Shown here: positions 1 to 5,223 of the stretch, piece by piece
Position numbering within the stretch: position 1 is the first letter of the stretch
Layout: each line of letters starts with the position of its first letter
DNA from: DATKWV01 sp035529405
GTDB taxonomy: Bacteria > Planctomycetota > Phycisphaerae > Sedimentisphaerales > Anaerobacaceae
Assembly (NCBI GenBank): GCA_035529405.1
Contig: DATKWV010000122.1
Coordinates: forward strand, 1-11,664
Length of the DNA stretch: 11,664 nucleotides
Direction: 5' to 3'
Program-made: the position numbers and the translations under genes
Notes under the pieces: model-generated
Told to the model about the DNA's origin: nothing
The model's input: the letters and a program-made list of their open reading frames with translations, nothing else
Database searches by the model: none

Positions 1-426
1 AGCGGAACCACCGCCGCCTGCCGGCGTGCTGAGCAGCTTGCTGTTGAGTACGGTGCATTGAAAGCGGTCCCGCTGCAGGTCGCCGGCGCTTTTCATACGG
101 ACTTTATGTCCCCCGCCGCCGAACAGCTAAGGATTGCCTTAGCAAAGTGCTCGATTCGCGACCCTGGTGACATCCGCATTATTGCCAATATCGATGGCCA
201 CTATTATACAAGCGCCGCTGATATTGCTGAGGGCCTGATAAAGCAGTTGACTAATCCTGTGCTTTGGCACAAATGTATGCAGACGCTGCTTGATGACGGT
301 GTCGAGGTTTTTTATGAGGTTGGCCCAGGCAGGGTCCTGACCGGCCTGATGAAAAGAATAAGCCGAAAAACACAGGTTATTAACGTAAGCACCCTTGACC
401 CGCTTAACGCCCTGCTGAATCCGTGA
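1..426 (+). CDS. fabD: Malonyl-CoA:ACP transacylase, C-terminal part (5' end outside window)
   Basis: This enzyme moves the malonyl group from CoA to acyl carrier protein in the cytoplasm and so supplies the extender unit for type II fatty acid synthesis. The frame is open from base 1 to the TGA at 424-426, giving 141 residues, roughly the last 45% of a usual 300-310 residue FabD. Visible hallmarks are VAGAFHT, with the catalytic histidine at residue 32 of the fragment, and the C-terminal YEVGPGRVLTGLMKRI stretch (residues 105-120). The nucleophile motif GHSLGE lies upstream of the window. A TTG at 58 could be taken for a start, but homology to FabD continues upstream of it, so it is internal. 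The next + strand gene is about 370 bp away and unrelated, so fabD appears to end its transcription unit here. No strong intrinsic terminator is visible behind it. Confidence 0.93.
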   Translation, partial: SGTTAACRRAEQLAVEYGALKAVPLQVAGAFHTDFMSPAAEQLRIALAKCSIRDPGDIRIIANIDGHYYTSAADIAEGLIKQLTNPVLWHKCMQTLLDDGVEVFYEVGPGRVLTGLMKRISRKTQVINVSTLDPLNALLNP

Positions 427-523
427 CGGCTGCCGGGAATTGTTTGGGCTCGCCGTTAAGGTCAACCATCAAGGTCAGAATTATATGTGGCCGCCGGCAG
501 CAGATACGTCGTGGTCCTGGTTC

Positions 524-551
524 TTGTTGCACAATGGGGGGTATTTATAAT
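524..551 (+). promoter_or_regulatory. Candidate sigma70-type promoter upstream of the pmtA-like gene
   Basis: TTGTTG (524-529) is followed after 16 bp by a perfect TATAAT (546-551). Only the TTG half of the -35 matches consensus; the -10 is full consensus. Transcription would begin near 558 and leave a leader of about 240 nt before the methyltransferase start at 796. Prediction by eye only. Confidence 0.35.
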
Positions 552-621
552 ATTTTTGCGATATTGGCGGTTTTTTTCTTAATCCCTGCCATAAATGCTG
601 GTAATATGAGAGGGGGTATCA

Positions 622-666
622 ATGAATCGCGTAGAGTTGTGGTATTTGTTTAATGGTGCTGGTTAA
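622..666 (+). CDS. Possible 14-residue leader peptide ORF
   Basis: An ATG at 622 opens a short frame ending at TAA 664-666 that would encode MNRVELWYLFNGAG. A purine-rich AGAGGGGG stretch lies about 5 bases before the ATG, a good Shine-Dalgarno candidate, and the candidate promoter at 524-551 is upstream. The ORF sits in the untranslated leader of the methyltransferase gene and is followed by a GC hairpin (717-731). Leader peptides of this size exist in attenuation systems, but nothing here shows codon bias, repeated regulatory codons or a terminator/antiterminator pair. It may simply be chance. Confidence 0.18.
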   Translation: MNRVELWYLFNGAG

Positions 667-716
667 AAGGTGAACGCGCAACATCAGGGGCCCTGCTGTT
701 ATGGGTACCCAGGCAC

Positions 717-731
717 GGCCGTCGGTCGGCC
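717..731. other. Short GC-rich hairpin in leader
   Basis: GGCCG-TCGGT-CGGCC is a perfect 5-bp stem with a 5-base loop, 64 bp before the methyltransferase start. No T-run follows, so it is not an intrinsic terminator. It could be leader structure or have no role. Confidence 0.3.
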
Positions 732-795
732 AAACCAAGAGATTGAACGAGGAAATACATTTTTCGGAAAATATTTGTGAAGGAATACCTTTCAG

Positions 796-1353
796 ATGCT
801 GGCGACCGATTTTGTTTATGAGTTTATAAAACATCCGTCAAGGGTGGGAACGCTTACCCAAAGCTCAAGGTTTCTTGCGCGTGCAATTGCGCAGCAGATT
901 AACGGCAGTTCGCATGTTATCGAATTCGGACCGGGAATGGGGGCAGTGACAACCGAAATTCTAAAACGCCTGCCCGCACACGGCAGGCTGACGTGTTTTG
1001 AAATAAACCCCTGTTTTTGTCATTATTTATCAAGGATAAACGACCCGCGGTTAAGAATTATTAACGACGACGCCAGAAACTGCGAAAAATATGTTCATAA
1101 TTTAGACTGCATCGTTTCGGGTCTTCCCCTGGTGCTGCTGAACAAGTCCGCCAGGGAAGAAATTCTTGCCATATCGCGCAAATCGAAGAGATTTATTCAG
1201 CTTCAATACTCCCCTGTACTGGCTGAGACGGTTAAAACGTATTTTTCAGATGTAAAGGTTAGTTTTACACTGTTAAATTTTCCTCCTGCTTTTGTTTACG
1301 TGTGCACAAGTCCTCAGCCGAGGGTTGCCGGTAAAATCAGGTCGCTGCATTAA
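796..1353 (+). CDS. PmtA-like phospholipid N-methyltransferase (class I SAM-dependent)
   Basis: A 185-residue class I SAM methyltransferase that resembles bacterial phospholipid N-methyltransferases, which convert phosphatidylethanolamine to its methylated forms and phosphatidylcholine at the inner face of the membrane. The N-terminus FIKHPSRVGTLTQSSRFLAR (10-29) matches the family's signature before motif I. Motif I is VIEFGPGMGA (41-50); the acidic residue binding the SAM ribose is probably E69 in CFEIN; D91/D92 follow; VSGLP (107-111) and FIQLQYSP (133-140) are family features. There is no NPPY motif, which argues against a KsgA-type rRNA adenine dimethylase despite the shared fold. The ATG at 796 is chosen because the homology starts there and GAAGGA lies about 11 bases upstream. 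The next gene follows after 41 bp on the same strand, so the two are probably co-transcribed. The exact lipid substrate cannot be told from sequence. Confidence 0.8.
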   Translation: MLATDFVYEFIKHPSRVGTLTQSSRFLARAIAQQINGSSHVIEFGPGMGAVTTEILKRLPAHGRLTCFEINPCFCHYLSRINDPRLRIINDDARNCEKYVHNLDCIVSGLPLVLLNKSAREEILAISRKSKRFIQLQYSPVLAETVKTYFSDVKVSFTLLNFPPAFVYVCTSPQPRVAGKIRSLH

Positions 1354-1394
1354 GTCAGCTCTTGCAGCATGAACCGTAGAAAGGTATATCACTT

Positions 1395-2147
1395 ATGCCC
1401 GACACACTGACCGTAACAATTATCTTTATAGTGACGGCGACCTTTGTGGCAGCATTTGCCCGCAGGAAAAGCAGGGATAAATGCCTGAAGGACTTTTGCG
1501 GTTACAAGGTTACTTTGGAACAGACCGCGGGAAAGACCGTCTGGGGCAAATTACGCATCGAGCATACCGGGCTTGAGCTGGTTTATGATGACGCCCACAG
1601 CGACAGCCATGAAAAATCCAGCTACATCCTTTACAAGCAGGAATATTCAAATATTCAGGCGTTAATACGCTTCCACGACCAGCTCAGCGACAGTGACAAG
1701 GCCAGAAGGGACAAAGACCTTGGCAATACTTACCATCCCGGCTTTTTCAGGCGGCTGGGGCGGAAACTGAAAAGCATCTTTAAGATAGTCAGGGATTCGG
1801 TTATGGAAGTAATCAATGTGCTGGTCAGCCACGCAAAGAAAACCACACCGGCAGGAACTATGCTTACCAGCCAGGACAAATACGTCTCGCAGATGAAACA
1901 GGAGTTGATAAGCTCCGTGGGCACCTCTTACGAGCCTCTGCTGGAACGGCATATCGGCCAGATGGTCGTGCTTGAACTGGTCAAGGGCGATACAGTATTC
2001 GAATTTCCCGGTGTATTGAAGGACTATACCTCGGAATTTATCGAGCTTATGGATGTCGATTACAGGCTGGGGCAATCCGACCAGCCTGGCAAAGCTGATA
2101 TTGTTGTGCTGCGAAACTACGGAATAGTCCGGCACCTTGCTGAATAA
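1395..2147 (+). CDS. Unrecognised membrane-anchored protein with two similar beta-rich segments
   Basis: I do not recognise this 250-residue protein. Residues 5-21 form one hydrophobic segment followed by RRKSR, a positive-inside anchor that would leave the rest in the cytoplasm. Two segments resemble each other: GYKVTLEQ (36-43) then TVWGKLRIEH...LELVYDD (48-66), and GQMVVLEL (188-195) then GDTVFEFPGVLKD...IELMDVD (198-222). Each reads as a short beta meander with a turn and a closing acidic pair, as in small Sm-like or PRC-type barrels; that fold is my inference. Between them is a basic, possibly amphipathic stretch (FFRRLGRKLKSIFKIV, 117-132) that could lie on a membrane. The ATG at 1395 has AAAGG about 10 bases upstream. 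It follows the methyltransferase by 41 bp. It ends 42 bp from the convergent mscS stop, and that gap shows no clear terminator. Confidence 0.7.
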   Translation: MPDTLTVTIIFIVTATFVAAFARRKSRDKCLKDFCGYKVTLEQTAGKTVWGKLRIEHTGLELVYDDAHSDSHEKSSYILYKQEYSNIQALIRFHDQLSDSDKARRDKDLGNTYHPGFFRRLGRKLKSIFKIVRDSVMEVINVLVSHAKKTTPAGTMLTSQDKYVSQMKQELISSVGTSYEPLLERHIGQMVVLELVKGDTVFEFPGVLKDYTSEFIELMDVDYRLGQSDQPGKADIVVLRNYGIVRHLAE

Positions 2148-2189
2148 GGCGGCGGTTCTTTTAGCGGCAAGTGACCCGAAAACCGGCTT

Positions 2190-3266
2190 CTATAAGTTAT
2201 CGACCTTCTCAAGCTCGGCCCTGAGTCTTGGCAAGGCCGCGGGATAGTTGCTACGGATGAATTCAACAAGTTTTTCCCGTACAAGGCAGCGGAGATTCCA
2301 GGCCTTTGAGGCATCAGCGGCGCTCATTAGCGCTCTTAGCTCTATGGTTCGCTCGCTTGTATTAGTAACCTGCAGCACGCATACCTTCCGGTCCCAATCC
2401 TCGCTGGCATCGAGAATGGCCTTAAGTTCCTGCCTGACCTTGTCAACCGGCACAGTATAGTCCACATAAATATAGACGGTGCCGAGTATGTCCGCGGAGG
2501 TTCGCGTCCAGTTTTGAAAAGGCCGTTCGATAAAATACGTAATGGGCACCACCAGGCGTCTCAAATCCCATATTTTGACTACCACGTAGGTTAAAGTTAT
2601 CTCCTCTATCCTGCCCCATTCGTTTTCGACTATGACAACATCGTCGATGCGAATCGGCTGGCTAAACGCAATCTGCAGGCCGGCGATGAAGGTACCTATG
2701 GTTTTCTGTGCAGCCATACCCACCACAATACCGATTATTCCAGCCGAAGCGAGGATTGTAGTGCCGAGCTGGCGAACCTTGTCAAAGGTCATCAGGGCCG
2801 TGGATAAGGCCAGTATAAACACAACCACTGTTACTATGCGTTTTAGAACCCGCAGCTGTGTATGTATTTTTCTGGCCCGCAAATTATCCTTCATATCGAT
2901 GCTGAAGCGGTCCAGTACATAATCATCCAAAACATAGGTGCTTTTTATTAAAAGCCAGGCAACCAGAAAGATTAAAATCAAGCTGGATATATGCACGCAA
3001 AAGCCGGTAAGACGGTCGGGAATGCCGAACAATGGCAGCACAAGGGCAATAGCAATCAAAACCATAATCCACCGCGCAGGCGGTCCGAAGTATTTCGCGA
3101 CGGACTGGTAGATTTTGATTTCAGTGCGTCGAGACAGGCCCTTGAGGATTCTGAAAACAACGTAATGCAAGGTCAATGCCGCGAATATCGCAGCGGCCGC
3201 AATTGCCGACAACAACGCCAGCCGGTACCAGTTCTGAAAAACAGCACAAATAAATTCTCCGCCCAT
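2190..3266 (-). CDS. MscS-family small-conductance mechanosensitive channel
   Basis: An inner-membrane channel of the MscS family, 358 residues, which opens under membrane tension to release solutes after osmotic downshock. Hydrophobic segments lie at about 13-40, 65-82, 90-112 and 143-161. They are followed by the conserved pore helix with its Gly/Ala pattern (GTTILASAGIIGIVVGMAAQ, 168-187) and TFIAGLQIAFSQPIRIDDVV (192-211). The middle beta domain is seen in WGRIEEITLTYVVVKIWD (217-234), and an alpha/beta C-terminal domain runs from about 262 to 335. RRLVVPITYF replaces the usual VPN/PNS loop, typical of one MscS subgroup that also carries PFQNWTR. A TTG at 3290 would add eight residues. 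I prefer the ATG at 3264-3266 because GGAAGG lies about 6 bases before it. The gene is transcribed away from the efflux operon. Its upstream region carries a paired direct repeat (3295-3359). Confidence 0.9.
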   Translation of the reverse strand: MGGEFICAVFQNWYRLALLSAIAAAAIFAALTLHYVVFRILKGLSRRTEIKIYQSVAKYFGPPARWIMVLIAIALVLPLFGIPDRLTGFCVHISSLILIFLVAWLLIKSTYVLDDYVLDRFSIDMKDNLRARKIHTQLRVLKRIVTVVVFILALSTALMTFDKVRQLGTTILASAGIIGIVVGMAAQKTIGTFIAGLQIAFSQPIRIDDVVIVENEWGRIEEITLTYVVVKIWDLRRLVVPITYFIERPFQNWTRTSADILGTVYIYVDYTVPVDKVRQELKAILDASEDWDRKVCVLQVTNTSERTIELRALMSAADASKAWNLRCLVREKLVEFIRSNYPAALPRLRAELEKVDNL

Positions 3267-3294
3267 AGCTACACCTTCCGAGTCAATCAATATA

Positions 3295-3359
3295 ATTCAA
3301 TCAGGTTCAAGATACGCCAGGCCAAACGGCCCTGTGGCATTCAATTATCAGGATACGCC
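3295..3359. repeat. Paired imperfect direct repeat upstream of mscS
   Basis: ATTCAAT, a short spacer and TCAAGATACGCC occupy 3295-3318. ATTCAAT, a shorter spacer and TCAGGATACGCC occupy 3339-3359. The two copies share both blocks with a single mismatch and differ in spacer length (5 versus 2 bases). The start-to-start distance is 44 bp. They lie about 30-95 bp before the mscS start codon and could be paired protein-binding sites or the trace of a small duplication. Confidence 0.5.
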
Positions 3360-3403
3360 CCGTTGGGTGGTATGGCAACCGTCCTGCGCAGGCGTCATCG
3401 ATG

Positions 3404-3412
3404 TGCTATTAT
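3404..3412 (+). promoter_or_regulatory. Candidate extended -10 promoter
   Basis: TGCTATTAT reads as an extended -10 element (TG, one base, TATTAT), overlapped by a TATAAT at 3410-3415. No convincing -35 is present, as is usual for extended -10 promoters. It would start transcription near 3419, just at the first of the hairpins, either as the start of a long efflux-operon leader or of a separate small RNA. Confidence 0.3.
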
Positions 3413-3418
3413 AATTGT

Positions 3419-3555
3419 CGCACCGGCAGCGACAACATATTTCCATCTGCTCGGACGCTGCGCGTACCGCAGGCGTGCATATCCGTTTATGGGCAAATAT
3501 AACCATCTGTCTGGCAATAACTTACAGCGACTCGGGGCTTCGGAAGCCGGTTTTT
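3419..3555 (+). ncRNA. Candidate structured RNA or long structured leader
   Basis: Downstream of a possible extended -10 lie several hairpins: the 7-bp stem at 3415-3435 (partly upstream of the presumed start), a bulged 8-bp stem at 3455-3476, and GGCTT-CGG-AAGCC (3536-3548) followed by GG and five T's, a weak terminator-like end. I cannot match it to a known RNA family. I looked without success for features of 4.5S, 6S, tmRNA and cobalamin riboswitch RNAs. The boundaries and strand are inference. Confidence 0.2.
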
Positions 3556-3637
3556 GCACCGCCCTTTCGGTGGCTGTGCACATTAGCGGCAAAGGCCACA
3601 GGCCTGACAAAAAGCAGCGACAAAAAAAATTGGCCGC

Positions 3638-3665
3638 TTGCAAAAATGAATTTCAAAACTACAAT
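3638..3665 (+). promoter_or_regulatory. Candidate promoter of the metal efflux operon
   Basis: TTGCAA (3638-3643), a 16-bp spacer and TACAAT (3660-3665) resemble a sigma70-type promoter; the -10 differs from consensus at one base. Transcription would start near 3672, about 85 nt before the GTG start of the outer-membrane component. An inverted repeat (3656-3672) covers the -10, as expected for repressor control. An alternative -10 (CATTAT) lies a little downstream, but I find no matching -35 for it. Confidence 0.4.
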
Positions 3666-3672
3666 TTAGTTT
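3656..3672. promoter_or_regulatory. Operator-like dyad over the -10 box
   Basis: AAACTA-CAATT-TAGTTT is a perfect inverted repeat with 6-bp arms and a 5-bp centre, lying across the -10 of the candidate efflux promoter. Position and symmetry suit a dimeric repressor. The inner ACTACA resembles half of BlaI/CopY-type operators, but the other half lacks TGTA, so I do not assign a regulator family. No regulator gene is in the window. Confidence 0.35.
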
Positions 3673-3756
3673 GCGACATCATTATAGGGGCCGGTTCGGA
3701 GAGCTTAGGAAAATTCGTGCAACAGCCGGGATTTAATTTTAGCAAAGGTATTCGTC

Positions 3757-5181
3757 GTGAAAAGCAACCATTGTATCTTGGTGTGTGTCAGCCTTCTGAC
3801 CTGTGTAATTGTCGGCTGCGATTCCGTGACCGACCAAGAGACCTTCGGAATGACAAACAGGGATTACAATTTTATCCCTGACAACACTGATGCAAATCAA
3901 CAGCTTATCTTACTGCCGCACCTGAGCGAGGATTCCACTGTTTCGGACTATCTAACTTATGCTGCATTGAACAACGCCGGTCTTTGGGCGGCTTTCAATG
4001 ACTGGAAAGCGGCCCTGGAGCAGGTGCCGCAGGTTAAATCCCTTCCGGACCCGAAATTCAACTACAGATATTTCATAGAACAGGTCGAGACACGGGTAGG
4101 AGCTCAGAAACAGTCCTTCGGTATCACACAGATGTTTCCCTGGTTTGATAAGCTGAAATTGAGAGCCGATTCGGCCGCGGATGCCGCCGATGCCCAAAGA
4201 CAGCGATACCAGGCAGTGAAACTGAAGGTTTTCTTTGAGGTCAAGCATATTTATTACGAATATTATTATCTCGGCCGTGCAGTTTCAATTGTCGAAGAAA
4301 ACATTCAGTTGATGAAGAATTTCGAGTCCGTCACCCGGACACGGTACAAAGCTGCGTTGGGCACGGCTTCCGATTTAATCCGTGCTCAGGTCGAACTTGG
4401 AAAGCTCGAGGACAGAGTCAAAAGTCTCAAAGACCTGCAAGGCCCCGTCACTGCCAGGCTCAACGCGGCGTTGAACCGCCCTGCCGAGGCCGCACTTGCG
4501 CGGCCCCGACAGATTGAAGACGAAAGTGTTTTATTTACCGACCGCGAATTGCTTGATTCGCTGGCGGGTTCCAATCCGCATTTGGCAGCGATTCAATCCG
4601 AGATAGCAGAGGACAAGGCGGGAATTGCACTGGCAAGGAAGGAATATTTTCCCGACATTACGCTGGGCGTGGATTTTATTGATACCGCAGACTCAATCAG
4701 CGCTGTGGGCCCGCGTGACAGCGGCCAGGACGCGTTGATTGCGATGTTTTCAGTAAATTTGCCTGTCTGGAGAGAAAAGCTCGACGCGGGCCTAAGACAG
4801 GCCCGGAATAAATATCAGGCGACCTTGCGCAAAAAAACCCAAGAGCTTAACACGCTCAATGCGCAGCTGAAGCTGGCGACTTATTCGTTCCGTGACGCCG
4901 AACGCAAAATAAATCTTTATCGCGATACCCTGCTGCCGAAGGCGATTGAATCCGTCAAAACCAATGAGGCCTCATTCAGGGCCGGTCAAAATACTCTGCT
5001 CGACCTTATAGACGCCCAGCGGGTGATGCTCGAGTTTGAGCTGGCCTACGAGCGAGCGCTGTCGAACAAGGCACAGCATCTTGCCGAGCTGGAAATGCTG
5101 GTCGGAAAAGAAATCCCGCGAACAGCAGAGGCCGACTTTGGCAAAGACGTATCCGAGCCTAAAGGCAATTTTAATAACTAA
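3757..5181 (+). CDS. Outer-membrane efflux lipoprotein, TolC/CusC family
   Basis: The outer-membrane exit duct of the tripartite metal pump, 474 residues. A GTG start at 3757 is chosen because AAAGG lies 8 bases upstream and because it gives a lipoprotein signal peptide: basic KSNH, a hydrophobic core, then the lipobox IVGC with Cys21 as the probable lipidated residue. An ATG at 3850 would lose this signal. The mature protein shows the two-fold OEP repeat: about 121-240 (starting FGITQMFPWFDK, rich in coiled-coil heptads) and about 330-462 (from KYQATLRKKTQ through RAGQNTLLDLIDAQR, a strong family signature). Aspartate follows the lipid cysteine (D22), which in E. coli would favour inner-membrane retention; whether that rule holds here is unknown. 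It is the first gene of the operon, 42 bp before the adaptor. A homologue of CusC rather than TolC itself is likely, given the partners. Confidence 0.9.
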   Translation: MKSNHCILVCVSLLTCVIVGCDSVTDQETFGMTNRDYNFIPDNTDANQQLILLPHLSEDSTVSDYLTYAALNNAGLWAAFNDWKAALEQVPQVKSLPDPKFNYRYFIEQVETRVGAQKQSFGITQMFPWFDKLKLRADSAADAADAQRQRYQAVKLKVFFEVKHIYYEYYYLGRAVSIVEENIQLMKNFESVTRTRYKAALGTASDLIRAQVELGKLEDRVKSLKDLQGPVTARLNAALNRPAEAALARPRQIEDESVLFTDRELLDSLAGSNPHLAAIQSEIAEDKAGIALARKEYFPDITLGVDFIDTADSISAVGPRDSGQDALIAMFSVNLPVWREKLDAGLRQARNKYQATLRKKTQELNTLNAQLKLATYSFRDAERKINLYRDTLLPKAIESVKTNEASFRAGQNTLLDLIDAQRVMLEFELAYERALSNKAQHLAELEMLVGKEIPRTAEADFGKDVSEPKGNFNN

Positions 5182-5223
5182 ATCAGCAAAGCCCTTATGG
5201 TTGAAAAGGCCTGAACATTTATT

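Larger units (their letters stand above)
427..795. other. Intergenic region fabD to pmtA-like gene
   Basis: These 369 bp hold no gene with recognisable homology. They contain a perfect TATAAT box with a weak -35 (524-551), a 14-codon ORF with a purine-rich site in front (622-666) and a GC hairpin (717-731). An ACGGC...GCCGT inverted repeat just after fabD has a loop of more than 20 bases and no T-run, so I do not call it a terminator. A longer open frame (423-653) has no recognisable protein features. Confidence 0.6.
3267..3756. other. Repeat- and hairpin-rich divergent intergenic region (mscS / efflux operon)
   Basis: These 490 bp separate two divergent genes and I see no protein-coding signal in them. 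Apart from the separately listed sites, inverted repeats are frequent. GCCAGGCC/GGCC(CTG)TGGC (3316-3338) has an AAAC loop. CCTGCGCAGG is a 10-bp palindrome (3383-3392). TTGTCGC/GCGACAA (3415-3435) is a perfect 7-bp stem. ACGCTGCG/CGCA(G)GCGT (3455-3476), GGCTT/AAGCC (3536-3548), CACCG/CGGTG (3557-3572) and GGCC/GGCC (3594-3604) follow. A run of eight A's lies at 3622-3629. Open frames crossing this stretch lack recognisable protein features. Confidence 0.6.

Noticed and set aside
423..653. 76-codon + strand frame after fabD
   Set aside because: No Shine-Dalgarno site, no recognisable motif, and it spans the candidate promoter. Treated as a chance frame.
796..1353. KsgA-type rRNA adenine dimethyltransferase
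   Set aside because: The family's NPPY-like motif is missing, and SGLP and QLQYSP fit phospholipid methyltransferases.
3267..3290. Upstream TTG start for mscS
   Set aside because: It adds eight residues before the ATG that has a well-placed GGAAGG. The GGAAGG lies inside the added stretch.
3536..3555. GGCTT-CGG-AAGCC plus T-run as a firm terminator
   Set aside because: The stem is only 5 bp and the T-run is five bases after a GG. Too weak to list as a terminator on its own.
3850..3852. ATG start for the outer-membrane efflux gene
   Set aside because: It would remove the signal peptide and lipobox cysteine encoded from the GTG at 3757.
2991..3881. Long + strand open frame of 296 codons
   Set aside because: It runs antisense through the mscS gene, across the hairpin-rich intergenic region and into the start of the TolC-type gene in another frame. 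No recognisable motifs.
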